Part shown: positions 1 through 8,676 of the stretch, in pieces | How the letters are laid out: each line of letters starts with the position of its first letter | How positions within the stretch are numbered: the first letter of the stretch is position 1 | Source of the DNA: Rhizobium sp. 007 | Lineage (GTDB): Bacteria; Pseudomonadota; Alphaproteobacteria; Rhizobiales; Rhizobiaceae | Assembly: GCF_015353075.1 (NCBI RefSeq) | Contig: NZ_CP064187.1 | Span: forward strand, 2,294,001 to 2,358,000 | Direction of reading: 5' to 3' | DNA length: 64,000 nucleotides | Notes under the pieces: model-generated | Told to the model about the DNA's origin: nothing | Seen by the model: only the letters and a program-made list of their open reading frames with translations | Databases searched by the model: none | Translations under genes and position numbers: made by a program

Positions 1-1238
1 AGATCGTAGAAGCGCAGCAGCAGGTTCATCAGAGTCGTCTTACCGGCGCCGGAGCGGCCGACAAGGCCAACCTTCTCACCCGCCTTGATGTCGAGCGACA
101 GGTTGTCGATGACGCCTTTGCCCTTGCCGTAATGGAAGCGGATGCGCTCGTAATGGATCGCACCCTTCTTCGCCTGCATCGGCGGTGCATCGCGCTTGTC
201 GGTGATGTCGTGGTTCTTCGTCATCATCTCCATGCCGTCATAGACCGTGCCGATGTTTTCAAAGAGCGCCGATACCTCCCACATGATCCATTGCGACATG
301 CCGTTGACGCGCATCGCAAGGCCGATCGCGATGGCGATCGCGCCGACCGAAATCTGGCCATTCAGCCAGAACCAGATCGATAGGCCCGAGATGGCGAAGA
401 GCGCCACGCAGTTGTTGATGTAGACGCACACATGGAACAGCGTGACGCGACGCATCTGCTGGTGCACCGTCTGCAGGAATTCGTCCATGCCGGCCTTGGC
501 ATAGCCTTCCTCCCTGCCCGCATGCGAGAAGAGCTTGACGGTCGCAATGTTCGTGTAGCTGTCGACCACCCGGCCGGTCATCATAGAGCGCGCATCCGCC
601 TGCTGCGCCGCGATCCTGCGCAGCCGGGGCACGAAATACGATACGATGCTGACATAGATGGAAAGCCAGACCAGGATTGGCACCATCAGCCGCCAGTCTG
701 CCGCTGCGATCACGATGATCATCGTCAGGAAGTACGTGACGACATAGACGAAGACGTCGAGGATCTTCATCGTTGTTTCACGAACGGCAAGCGAGGTCTG
801 CATCACCTTGGTCGCAACGCGTCCGGCAAACTCGTTTGCAAAGAAGGTCATGCTGTGGCGCAGCAGGAAGCGGTGCATCTGCCAGCGCGCGATCATCGGG
901 TAGTTGCCGAGCAGGACCTGATGCATGATAAGTGAATCGAGCCCAGCCGCCAGCGGCAGGCCGACGAGGATCAAAGCCGCCATCCAGGCAAGCTTGTGCC
1001 ATTCGTTCTGCAGGAACGTCGCCTTGTCGGCATTCGTCAGCCAATCGACGATATCGCCGAGGAACTGGAAGAGTGCCACTTCGCCGATCGCAATCAGCGC
1101 CGTCAGCACGGCCATGGCTGCAAGCCAGGGCGCCGCAGGCTTCGTATAGTGCCAGCAGAAGGCAAAAAGACCCTTCGGGGGAACGACAGGCTCCTCACTC
1201 GGAAAGGGGTTCAGTCGCTGTTCGAACCAGCTAAACAT
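1..1238 (-). CDS. ABC exporter, fused permease/ATPase (5' part; runs off the window)
   Basis: Fused half-transporter of the MsbA/lipid-multidrug exporter type, expected to dimerise in the inner membrane and use ATP to export a hydrophobic substrate. The window holds the first 412 codons: an N-terminal six-helix transmembrane domain (about residues 25-330) and the start of the nucleotide-binding domain, where the Walker A loop GRSGAGKTT is readable at about residues 393-401, followed by LMNLLLRFYD. The Q-loop, signature and Walker B parts lie beyond base 1. The start is the ATG whose complement is at 1236-1238; the protein begins MFSWFEQRLNPFPSEEP. It is divergent from trmL across a 381-base gap. 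Substrate cannot be told from sequence. Confidence 0.9.
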   Translation of the reverse strand, partial: MFSWFEQRLNPFPSEEPVVPPKGLFAFCWHYTKPAAPWLAAMAVLTALIAIGEVALFQFLGDIVDWLTNADKATFLQNEWHKLAWMAALILVGLPLAAGLDSLIMHQVLLGNYPMIARWQMHRFLLRHSMTFFANEFAGRVATKVMQTSLAVRETTMKILDVFVYVVTYFLTMIIVIAAADWRLMVPILVWLSIYVSIVSYFVPRLRRIAAQQADARSMMTGRVVDSYTNIATVKLFSHAGREEGYAKAGMDEFLQTVHQQMRRVTLFHVCVYINNCVALFAISGLSIWFWLNGQISVGAIAIAIGLAMRVNGMSQWIMWEVSALFENIGTVYDGMEMMTKNHDITDKRDAPPMQAKKGAIHYERIRFHYGKGKGVIDNLSLDIKAGEKVGLVGRSGAGKTTLMNLLLRFYD

Positions 1239-1619
1239 GAAAGTGCTCCGGAACTTCACCGTTCCACCTCCCGGCCTGCGCAAAACGCACTAAGGCACAT
1301 ATGGGAACCGGACGTTCGAGGGGCGAGGCCACGACAGCCGCGCAATGGATCAAAAATGGGGAATTTTAGAAAGCTTGCGCTCAGGAGCGCGAGATCGCCA
1401 CGCTTGGTATCGCGGCTGGAAGGCGCGTAAGCATCAGAATATTCATGTCGGCCCTCCCTAGCTGGCGATTGAAGATGCGCACCAATAACGCGAAAATTGC
1501 GAAATTTCCAGTCCGAAGTCGGAAAAAATTGAACAATTCATGGGCAAAAGGCGCCCTGTTGCGCCGAAATCACAGTTGAACTAGGTCTCTTTGCCTCAAA
1601 CAGCAAGACGGAACTTCGG
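1239..1619. other. Intergenic region between divergent ABC exporter and trmL
   Basis: No convincing gene was found in these 381 bases. They must hold promoters for both divergent genes. Short AT-rich stretches occur near 1495-1540 and a small GGCGC/GCGCC inverted repeat near 1549-1565, but no site could be assigned to a known regulator. Confidence 0.4.
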
Positions 1620-2081
1620 ATGACCAATCTCAGACTGGCGCTCTATCAGCCCGACATCCCCGGCAATACCGGCACGATCCTGCGTCTTGCCGCCTGCCTC
1701 GGAGTTGCCGTAGACATCATCGAGCCCGCCGGCTTCGACATTTCCGACCGCAACCTGAAACGCGCCGGCATGGACTATATCGCAACCGTTGCGCTCACCC
1801 GTCATGTCAGTTGGGATCGCTTCGAGCAATGGCGGGCTCCAACGGGCCGCCGCATCGTGCTCGCCTCCACCAAGGCATCGGTCCGATACACGGATTTCGC
1901 ATTCCGGCCGGACGACATTTTGCTGTTTGGCCGCGAAAGCGCAGGCGTTCCGGATCATGTACATGAAAGAGCCGCCGGGCGTATCCTGATCCCGATGGTC
2001 GAGGGCCAGCGCTCGATCAATGTCGCGGTCTCCGCCGCGATGATCGCCGGCGAGGCCATGCGCCAGACCGTCTGGCGCTGA
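1620..2081 (+). CDS. trmL: tRNA (cytidine(34)-2'-O)-methyltransferase
   Basis: SPOUT-class methyltransferase that 2'-O-methylates the wobble nucleotide of leucine tRNAs in the cytoplasm using S-adenosylmethionine. The 153-residue length fits the family (about 155). Visible motifs are the N-terminal LYQPDIPGNTGTILRLAACL, the central GRESAGVP loop near residue 103 and the C-terminal knot segment IPMVEGQRSINVAVSAAM that binds SAM. Start ATG is the first in frame and gives the usual family N-terminus (MTNLRLALYQPD). It stands alone, 200 bases before the Na/phosphate cotransporter gene. Confidence 0.92.
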   Translation: MTNLRLALYQPDIPGNTGTILRLAACLGVAVDIIEPAGFDISDRNLKRAGMDYIATVALTRHVSWDRFEQWRAPTGRRIVLASTKASVRYTDFAFRPDDILLFGRESAGVPDHVHERAAGRILIPMVEGQRSINVAVSAAMIAGEAMRQTVWR

Positions 2082-2134
2082 TTTCGCTTCTGAGAGACCT
2101 CGTGAAGCCTCGCCATGATATGTCGCAAACGGCG

Positions 2135-2162
2135 TTGTGATATCCAGGAACAGGCGTATTAT
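2135..2162 (+). promoter_or_regulatory. Candidate sigma-70 promoter for the Na/Pi cotransporter
   Basis: TTGTGA (2135-2140) and TATTAT (2157-2162) are separated by 16 bases, about 120 bases before the cotransporter start. A perfect TATAAT at 2160-2165 overlaps but would need a 19-base spacer. Called on resemblance only. Confidence 0.3.
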
Positions 2163-2283
2163 AATTAGCCGGACAATCAAAAAGTGAGATCCAGGCCACG
2201 ATTTCAAAGAGATGGCAATGCGCTGAGACACCGATTGCGCAGCATTGCGCCGGCCGTGAACAAGAAGAAAAGACCCGCAGAGA

Positions 2284-3930
2284 ATGGAATCCACGATCGT
2301 CATGATAAACCTGTTCGGCGCGGTAGCCTTGCTGCTGTTCGGCCTTGCGCAGGTGAAGGACGGTGTGTCGCGGGCTTTCGGTGCGCGGCTGCGAACAGGT
2401 CTTGCGACGGGCACGCGTGGCGGCTTGCGCTCCTTCGTTTCAGGCTTTTTCGCAACGCTGGCATTGCAAAGCTCCACGGCAACGGCGCTGATGGTCGCCT
2501 CCTTCGTCGAGCGCGAACTGGTGAAGCCACGCATGGCGCAGATCGTTCTGCTCGGTGCCAATGTCGGCACGGCCGTCACAGCCTGGATCGTCGCGACCGG
2601 TATCGAATGGCTGTCGCCGCTCGTCATCCTGGCGGGTATCATCCTCTATCGTAGCGGCTCGACCGCACGCCAAGGTGGTGGCACCGCACTGATCGGCATC
2701 GGCCTGATGCTCTTGTCTCTGCATCTTTTGAGCGGCGCGACAGAGCCTATGCGCCAATCGCCCGCGCTTGCCGCCTTTATCGGCTTGCTCGACAACGCCT
2801 GGCCGGTGGCGCTTGTGTTCTCCGCCGGCATTGCCTTCGTCTCCTCGTCGAGCCTTGCCGCCGTTGTCCTGATCCTTTCCCTGGCATCGACCGGTATTGT
2901 CTCGGCGGGATTGGTGATCGTTCTCATCCTGGGTGCCAATCTCGGCGGCGCAATTCCGCCGGTCGTCGCTTCGCTTGGCGGACCTGCCTCGGCAAAGCGC
3001 GTTACGCTTGGCAACCTGATCGTGCGGGCCGCCGGCTGCGTGATCGCACTCCCGCTTGCCGGCTACGGCGCCGAGCTTCTGGAGATGCTGCCGCTCGATC
3101 CCGCCAAGCTGCCGGTCGATGCGCATCTCGGCTTCAACCTGATCCTCGCCGCTGTCGCCTGGCCGTTCTCGCGCCTGTTGTCGCAGTTGATGCTGCGTCT
3201 CGTTCCGGAAGAAGCACAAACCGACAATGGGCCGAAATATCTCGACCAGCACGAGCTGTCGACGCCCGTCGTGGCGCTTGCAAGCGCCACTCGCGAAGTC
3301 CTCGGCGTCGGCGACCTCATAGAGCGCATGCTGATCCGAGCCTCCGACGCCTTCGAGCAGAACGACCTGACCAAGCTCAAGGAAATTCCCACGCTCGAAA
3401 AGCGGGTCGATAGCCTGCAGCAGGAAGTGAAGGTCTATCTTTCCAAGCTCGGCCGCGAGGGCCTGAGTGAAGAGAACGGCCGCCACTCGATCATCATCAT
3501 CGACTACGCGATCAACCTCGAGCATATCGGCGATATCATCGAAAAGGGCCTGCTGCCGCAGATCAGCAAAAAGGCTTCGCTCGGCCTGCGGTTTTCCGAC
3601 GACGGTTACCAGGAGCTCAAGAAGCTCTTCCATTTGACGATCGACAACCTGCGGATCGCGCAAACGATCTTCGTGACGCGCGACTTCAATCTCGCCAAAC
3701 AGATGATGGAAGTGAAGGTCGAAGTCCGCAGGATGGAGAAGCAATCCGCCGAACGCCACCTTGAACGCCTGCGCGAGGGCTACGCCGACAGCCTGCAGAC
3801 GAGTTCACTGCATCTCGACATGCTGCGCGATCTGAAACGCATCAACGCCCATATCGTCTCGGTCGCGCATCCGATCCTCGACGAGAGCGGATTGCTCATC
3901 GAGAGCCGCCTGCGCACGCCTGCGCAATGA
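2284..3930 (+). CDS. Na+/phosphate cotransporter family protein with PhoU-like tail
   Basis: Membrane transporter of the Na/Pi-cotransporter II family (NptA/YjbB type), 548 residues. The N-terminal 310 residues carry two internal Na/Pi repeats with the family glutamine-serine-threonine signature (LQSSTATALM near residue 62; SSSLAAVVL near 195) and about eight hydrophobic helices. Residues about 340-540 form a helical PhoU-like cytoplasmic domain. The family moves phosphate with sodium, often outward in bacteria. Start ATG at 2284 opens MESTIVMINLFGAVALLLFG. Next gene on the other strand ends 3 bases after its stop. Direction of transport is inference. Confidence 0.88.
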   Translation: MESTIVMINLFGAVALLLFGLAQVKDGVSRAFGARLRTGLATGTRGGLRSFVSGFFATLALQSSTATALMVASFVERELVKPRMAQIVLLGANVGTAVTAWIVATGIEWLSPLVILAGIILYRSGSTARQGGGTALIGIGLMLLSLHLLSGATEPMRQSPALAAFIGLLDNAWPVALVFSAGIAFVSSSSLAAVVLILSLASTGIVSAGLVIVLILGANLGGAIPPVVASLGGPASAKRVTLGNLIVRAAGCVIALPLAGYGAELLEMLPLDPAKLPVDAHLGFNLILAAVAWPFSRLLSQLMLRLVPEEAQTDNGPKYLDQHELSTPVVALASATREVLGVGDLIERMLIRASDAFEQNDLTKLKEIPTLEKRVDSLQQEVKVYLSKLGREGLSEENGRHSIIIIDYAINLEHIGDIIEKGLLPQISKKASLGLRFSDDGYQELKKLFHLTIDNLRIAQTIFVTRDFNLAKQMMEVKVEVRRMEKQSAERHLERLREGYADSLQTSSLHLDMLRDLKRINAHIVSVAHPILDESGLLIESRLRTPAQ

Positions 3931-3933
3931 CGG

Positions 3934-4194
3934 TCAGTCGGCGGAAGGCAGCCGGCGCATGGTGAATTCGATCTGGTCGTTGTCGAGCTGCCGCCAGCTT
4001 TCCACTTCGGTCCAATAGGCCGCCTTCGGATATTCGGCGAACCATTCGCGTGCCTTTGCCCGCGCGTCAAGCAGGCCAAGCCGATAGGTCTGGCGCACGA
4101 AGTGATCACCCTTGCGGGCAGTGCCTTCCGCCCGATGCCGTTCGATCCTGCGCTTCAAGCCGTCAAACGACGGAGGTCCCGGGATTTTAGTCAT
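3934..4194 (-). CDS. Conserved hypothetical protein, 86 aa
   Basis: Small basic protein (MTKIPGPPSFDGLKRRI...) without signal peptide or membrane segment; rich in Arg, Lys, Trp and Tyr. It seems a soluble one-domain protein of a kind often found in rhizobia. No family recognised and no function can be given. It is convergent with the Na/Pi cotransporter (gap 3 bases) and divergent from hemF, with which it shares a 176-base upstream region. Codon use matches its neighbours, supporting a real gene. Confidence 0.6.
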   Translation of the reverse strand: MTKIPGPPSFDGLKRRIERHRAEGTARKGDHFVRQTYRLGLLDARAKAREWFAEYPKAAYWTEVESWRQLDNDQIEFTMRRLPSAD

Positions 4195-4370
4195 GAAACC
4201 TACCTCTGAGCGGGAAAGGTAGTATTGAAAATATCAATTTGCGAGTCGAATCTTTGCCGCCTCGACTGCGGCTTTCCGCCGGCTGGCAAGGCACCGATGC
4301 ACCTGATACCACGAAACCGTAATCAGCGATGATCGAGTCGCGTGTGATGCAATAACGACTGCTGGGGATA

Positions 4371-5288
4371 ATGATGGAACGACCAGACCTGCCGATCGGC
4401 CTGCCGGACGATATCGAAGAAAAGAAGGTCGCCGCGCGCACTTGGTTCGAAGGGTTACGCGATACGATCTGCGCCTCCTTCGAGGCCTTGGAAGACGAGC
4501 TGACCGGCACTCTTTCGGACCAGGAGCCCGGCCGTTTCGTCGGCAAGGAGTGGTCGCGTGAAAATGGCGCCGGCGGCGGGGGCCGGATGTCGATGATGCA
4601 CGGCCGCGTTTTCGAAAAGGTCGGCGTGCATACCTCCACAGTGTACGGGGAATTCGCACCCGATCTGCGCACCCAGATGCCGGGCGCCAGCGAAGACCCT
4701 CGGTTCTGGGCCTCAGGTATTTCGCTGATCGCCCATCCGGTGAACCCCAATGTACCCACAGTGCATATGAACACCCGCATGGTCGTCACCTCCAGCCGCT
4801 GGTTCGGGGGCGGCGCGGACCTGACGCCGGTGCTCGACCGGCGCCGCACGCAGGAAGACGACGATAGTCGCCTCTTCCACAAGGCGATGGAAATTGCCTG
4901 CCGCAGCCATTCGGCCGTCGCCGACTATGGCGCTTACAAGAAATGGTGCGACGATTACTTTTTCCTGAAGCACCGCAACGAACCGCGCGGCATCGGCGGC
5001 ATCTTTTATGACTGGCTGCATTCGAGCGAGGAAGCCGGCGGCTGGGATGCCGACTTCGCTTTCACCCGCGATGTCGGCAGGGCCTTCGCCATGGTTTATC
5101 CGAAAATCGTCCGCTCCAATTTCAACAAGGAATGGACCGAAGCCGACCGTGACGAACAATTGATCAGGCGCGGGCGCTATGTCGAGTTCAATTTGCTCTA
5201 CGATCGCGGTACAATCTTCGGGTTGAAGACGGGAGGCAATATCGAGTCGATACTCTCGTCGATGCCGCCGGTCGTCCGGTGGCCATGA
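4371..5288 (+). CDS. hemF: Oxygen-dependent coproporphyrinogen-III oxidase
   Basis: Catalyses the O2-dependent oxidative decarboxylation of coproporphyrinogen III to protoporphyrinogen IX in heme synthesis, in the cytoplasm. Its 305 residues match the family (E. coli HemF 299). Conserved blocks are readable in order: [51 protein letters not shown] and the C-terminal [20 protein letters not shown]. Two ATG codons in tandem start the gene (4371 and 4374). It is monocistronic. A TTGA-N5-TCAA element lies upstream, but its spacing is one base short of an FNR/FixK box, so oxygen control is not claimed. Confidence 0.96.
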   Translation: MMERPDLPIGLPDDIEEKKVAARTWFEGLRDTICASFEALEDELTGTLSDQEPGRFVGKEWSRENGAGGGGRMSMMHGRVFEKVGVHTSTVYGEFAPDLRTQMPGASEDPRFWASGISLIAHPVNPNVPTVHMNTRMVVTSSRWFGGGADLTPVLDRRRTQEDDDSRLFHKAMEIACRSHSAVADYGAYKKWCDDYFFLKHRNEPRGIGGIFYDWLHSSEEAGGWDADFAFTRDVGRAFAMVYPKIVRSNFNKEWTEADRDEQLIRRGRYVEFNLLYDRGTIFGLKTGGNIESILSSMPPVVRWP

Positions 5289-5404
5289 CTGTACGACAGC
5301 GTACGGGTAAAAATACATTACATGGCCTTCAAGAACCGTGAGCACGCCCTAAACTAACGTGCTAAACTGAGCTTGTGTTGCGTAACAATCGGAGGAGGAT
5401 TGTC

Positions 5405-5686
5405 ATGATGATACAGAGCGGTTCGCCGGCGTCTGGGGATGTTCGGGAGGCATCCCGCGCAATCGAGACCCCGGATTTCCTGAACCGCATTGCCGAAGAA
5501 ATGCGAGCCACGAGCGGCTCGGACCTGCCCCTTTCCTGCTTCATCGAACAGGTGAGGTTGCAGCTCGCTGCCGGAAAATCGCTCGAAGAACTGCGCGGAC
5601 AGGCAAGAGAAAGCGCAAATTCGAATGCGTCCTACCAGTCGTCCGACTGCTTCCGCGCCTGGGCGATGCCGGAATATCGCATGTGA
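5405..5686 (+). CDS. Hypothetical protein, 93 aa
   Basis: Small soluble protein starting MMIQSGSPASGDVREA. The start was chosen at ATG 5405 because a strong ribosome site GGAGGAGG lies at 5391-5398; a longer in-frame reading from 5375 would bury it. The body is mildly acidic and helical (PDFLNRIAEEMRATSG, CFIEQVRLQLAAGKSLEELR), with two cysteines; the tail is polar. No family recognised. It lies between hemF and the DUF1059 gene on the same strand. Confidence 0.65.
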   Translation: MMIQSGSPASGDVREASRAIETPDFLNRIAEEMRATSGSDLPLSCFIEQVRLQLAAGKSLEELRGQARESANSNASYQSSDCFRAWAMPEYRM

Positions 5687-5811
5687 TTTGCCGGCCGATG
5701 TCATCATCGGCCGGAACCTTCTCTCCGTTTCGCACATTGAAGTTTCGCACATCGAGGAGAACCGCGTGTCAGCGCGATCATCCCGTCATGTTCCGGACAA
5801 AGGAGTAGACA

Positions 5812-5997
5812 ATGCGACTTTTCGAATGCGGTACGCTCGTTCCGGGCTGCACCTGGCACACCCGCGCCGATGAGGACGCCGAAATCGTCCGCCGCGCGGT
5901 CGAGCACATGAAGTCCGCCCATGGTGAAACGACCATTCGCGAAAACATGATCGACAACATCAAGGCCCGCATCCGCGACGAAGCGACAGCGGCCTGA
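5812..5997 (+). CDS. DUF1059 domain protein, 61 aa
   Basis: Tiny cytoplasmic protein of the DUF1059 family (MRLFECGTLVPGCTWHTRAD...). The family hallmarks are an N-terminal CG...PGC motif, here Cys6 and Cys13, which may bind metal, then HxxxxxH-type spacing and a helical C-terminal half. Length is typical. A ribosome site AAAGGAG at about 5799-5805 supports the ATG. It ends one base before the stop of convergent cca. Function of the family is unknown. Confidence 0.8.
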   Translation: MRLFECGTLVPGCTWHTRADEDAEIVRRAVEHMKSAHGETTIRENMIDNIKARIRDEATAA

Positions 5998-7251
5998 TCA
6001 CTTCGAAAGTTCGTTCAGCCGGGCGAGCAGCGTCGCCCGGTCGGCGGCAAAATTCTCGTCGATCCATTGGTTCTCGAGTTTCGCAAGCGTCTCGCCGACA
6101 CGCGGACCTGCGGGAATTCCGGTGGAAACGACATCGCCGCCGCCGATTGGAAACTGCGGTCTCTTCCACGCCAGAGCCCGGTCCAACAGCTTGCCGAGCC
6201 TGGCCGACCGGCTCATTTCCTTCATGTCGCCTTCCGCCTTGCCGCGAGCAACGGCGAGCGCGAGCTTCAGGCGCGTGACGATACCGTCCGCACCACTGCG
6301 ATAGAGCAGCCGGTCGAAGGCCGCGGCAGACATTTCGTCATCGACCGGGGGCGCCGCCGCCCAGGCCCTGAAATAGGCCGCTTCGGCATTCGAAAATCTC
6401 AGGCGGACCGCCATCTTCTCCAGCCGTTCGGCATCGGGTGGAACGATCGAAGCGAGCCGAAGAAGCGGATCGGACGTCCAGCCGAGCGCCTTTTCGGTAG
6501 CGACCAGTCCCGGGATGGCATCGATGCCCCATTTCTCCGTCTCCGGCAGGACTTCGCTGAGCACCGAAACCTGCCGCATCCAGAGCAGCGCCCGGCCCGG
6601 ATCGTCGGCAGCAAGCAGCTTGCGAAGCTCGGACCAAACCCTTTCGGACGAAAGCGTAGTGAGCTTCGAACGCGCCGCCGAACAGGCCCGCAGTCCGTCT
6701 GCATCGGGCCGGCCGGAGCCGTAGTGAGCAAAAAAGCGGAAGAACCGCAGGATGCGCAGGTAATCCTCGGCAATCCGTGTCGCCGCATCCCCAATGAAAC
6801 GGATGTTGCGCTTCTCAATATCGGCAAGCCCGCCGACGAGATCGACCACCTCACCCTTGGAATTCATGTAAAGGGCATTGATCGTCAGGTCGCGCCGTTC
6901 CGCATCCGCCTGCCAGTCGGTGCTGAAGGCGACCTTGGCGCGGCGCCCGTCAGTCTCGACGTCGGTGCGCAGCGTCGTCACTTCGAACGGCTTTCCTTCG
7001 ATCACCAGCGTCACGGTGCCATGCTCGATGCCGGTGGGGATCGCCTTGCTGCCGGACGCCTTCGCCCGTTCCGTCACGGCGTCCGGCGTCAGCGTCGTCG
7101 CGATGTCGATATCGCTGACCGGAAGCCCCATCAGGCTGTTGCGCACGGCGCCGCCCACGACGCGCCCCTCCCCGCCGTCCGCGTTCAGGAGCGCGAAGAC
7201 GCGCTGAAGGCGGGGATCCTTGAACCATGCTTCATCAGCAAGGCTGGTCAT
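5998..7251 (-). CDS. cca: CCA tRNA nucleotidyltransferase / poly(A)-polymerase-like
   Basis: Adds or repairs the 3' CCA end of tRNAs with CTP and ATP (class II nucleotidyltransferase), cytoplasmic. 417 residues. The head domain has GGAVRNSL (residues 33-40) and the metal-binding DID (Asp47, Asp49); the neck block RDLTINALY and the DYLRILRFFRFFAHYG helix follow. The C-terminal third is the helical body/tail of alphaproteobacterial enzymes; no HD phosphatase motif is seen. It is the last gene of a three-gene minus-strand cluster, overlapping the Nudix gene by four bases (ATGA), so translation is probably coupled. One other member of the family could act only as poly(A) polymerase, but the alphaproteobacterial form is normally the CCA enzyme. 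Confidence 0.92.
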   Translation of the reverse strand: MTSLADEAWFKDPRLQRVFALLNADGGEGRVVGGAVRNSLMGLPVSDIDIATTLTPDAVTERAKASGSKAIPTGIEHGTVTLVIEGKPFEVTTLRTDVETDGRRAKVAFSTDWQADAERRDLTINALYMNSKGEVVDLVGGLADIEKRNIRFIGDAATRIAEDYLRILRFFRFFAHYGSGRPDADGLRACSAARSKLTTLSSERVWSELRKLLAADDPGRALLWMRQVSVLSEVLPETEKWGIDAIPGLVATEKALGWTSDPLLRLASIVPPDAERLEKMAVRLRFSNAEAAYFRAWAAAPPVDDEMSAAAFDRLLYRSGADGIVTRLKLALAVARGKAEGDMKEMSRSARLGKLLDRALAWKRPQFPIGGGDVVSTGIPAGPRVGETLAKLENQWIDENFAADRATLLARLNELSK

Positions 7252-7898
7252 GCATAAAGCCTCTCGTAAAGGGTGCGGACGATGCCCGCCGTGATGCCCC
7301 AGATCATCCAGCTTTCATAGGGCATGCGGTAAAAATGCCGGTCGACACCCTCGACCAAGCGCCTGTCGCGGGTGTGGTTTTGCGGGTTCATCAGGAAGGA
7401 AAGCGGCACCTCGAAGACGTCGTCGACTTCCCGCGGATTGGGCTTCAGCTCGAACCCCCGCCGGACGACGCCGAGCACCGGCGTGATGCGGAAGCCGGTC
7501 GCGGCGAGATAGTGCGGCAGGCGTCCGACCGTCTCTACAAAGGAGCCGGCAATGCCGATCTCTTCCTGTGTCTCGCGGATCGCCGCCATCTCCGGAGAAA
7601 TGTCCGTAGAATCGATCGCTCCGCCAGGAAAGGATATCTGGCCGGAATGCTTGCGCAGGTTCGCCGTGCGCTTGGTGAAGATGACCCGCGCCTCGTCGCC
7701 GTCGTCGACCACTGGCACCAGCACAGCGGCGTCGCGTAGGTGGAAGCCCTCGACCATCGCGACGATATCCGGATTGAGGATGTGGTCGCCGTGATCCCGC
7801 CAGGAGTGATCGACCGGCCCGCCGTTTTGATTGAGCGCCCGGCGGCGGAATTCGGCCGCGGAATAGAGTGGGTAGCTTTGGGTCGGGGCATTGCTCAT
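7248..7898 (-). CDS. Nudix hydrolase, CoA pyrophosphatase type
   Basis: Nudix enzyme of the NudL/UPF0035 type, expected to split coenzyme A or acyl-CoA to phosphopantetheine and 3',5'-ADP. 216 residues. The family block LRKHSGQISFPGG (residues 81-93) runs straight into the Nudix box, whose core REtqEEIG is at residues 108-115; metal-binding Glu112 and Glu113 are present. The first acidic box residue is Asp, as is usual in this subgroup. It overlaps DUF1285 upstream and cca downstream by four bases each, so all three genes form one transcription unit. Confidence 0.9.
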   Translation of the reverse strand: MSNAPTQSYPLYSAAEFRRRALNQNGGPVDHSWRDHGDHILNPDIVAMVEGFHLRDAAVLVPVVDDGDEARVIFTKRTANLRKHSGQISFPGGAIDSTDISPEMAAIRETQEEIGIAGSFVETVGRLPHYLAATGFRITPVLGVVRRGFELKPNPREVDDVFEVPLSFLMNPQNHTRDRRLVEGVDRHFYRMPYESWMIWGITAGIVRTLYERLYA

Positions 7899-8518
7899 CG
7901 GGACAGCATATCCAGTTCATCGGCGGCCATGACAGGGAAAACGCAGCCGGCCGAGCGGACGCAGAACATCTCCCTGCCCTCGATATCCGCAATCTCGCCG
8001 AGGTCTGCCAGTTCATACATCACGGCCCGCGACACCAGCGCCTCGAGACGCCCGCGCACATGCAGATAGGGTTTCAACTCGCTGTTTTCTCCATGAATCA
8101 CGAAGCGCAGCGGATACTCCTGGCCGGCCTCGACGACATCGCCGGTATTGGTGCGGAATGTCAGCACCTGCTGACCATTGCGGTCCGTCACGCTCATCTC
8201 GACGGCAACGAACGGCGCGTCAGCGACCCTGATTCCGACTTTTTCCACAGGGGTGACGAGATAGGTCTTTCCGTCCTCGTCCTTGCGCAGGACGGTGGAA
8301 AACAGGCGAACCAGGGGCGCACGGCCGATCGGCGTTCCCATGTAGAACCATGTGCCGTCGGCGCGGATTTCCATGTCGATATCGCCGCAGAAGGGCGGAT
8401 TCCATTTCTCGACCGGTGGAAGTCCGCGCTTCTTGCCGCCGGTTTCGCCTGCAGCGCGCGAAATCAGCGCGGCAAGCCCTGCGGCATCTTCACTCGCCCT
8501 GATCTCTTGCGCTGCCAT
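7895..8518 (-). CDS. DUF1285 domain protein
   Basis: Soluble 207-residue protein of the DUF1285 family, recognised by PPVEKWNPPFCGDIDM and the following GTWFYMGTPIGR block. Known structures of the family are two-lobed beta proteins without an assigned reaction. The start is taken at the ATG whose complement is 8516-8518 (MAAQEIRASED), preceded by GGGACAGAAGA; an in-frame start at 8602 would add 28 atypical residues. First gene of the DUF1285-Nudix-cca operon, divergent from the MoxR operon across 158 bases. Confidence 0.85.
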   Translation of the reverse strand: MAAQEIRASEDAAGLAALISRAAGETGGKKRGLPPVEKWNPPFCGDIDMEIRADGTWFYMGTPIGRAPLVRLFSTVLRKDEDGKTYLVTPVEKVGIRVADAPFVAVEMSVTDRNGQQVLTFRTNTGDVVEAGQEYPLRFVIHGENSELKPYLHVRGRLEALVSRAVMYELADLGEIADIEGREMFCVRSAGCVFPVMAADELDMLSR

Positions 8519-8676
8519 TCTTCTGTCCCGGTTTGCTCTTAACGATAGAATAGTCACGAGATAGTCATTTGGAACGAACTTGTCAGCCCGCAACATATCC
8601 ATAACTCTATAGGGTACGAGCCAGAGGCGTAAGTCCGCCGATTCGCGACGAATGATTCAGCCGTTGGAGATACTTG

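Noticed and set aside
4227..4239. TTGA-N5-TCAA element upstream of hemF, looking like an FNR/FixK box
   Set aside because: The consensus is TTGAT-N4-ATCAA, i.e. TTGA-N6-TCAA; here the spacer is one base short.
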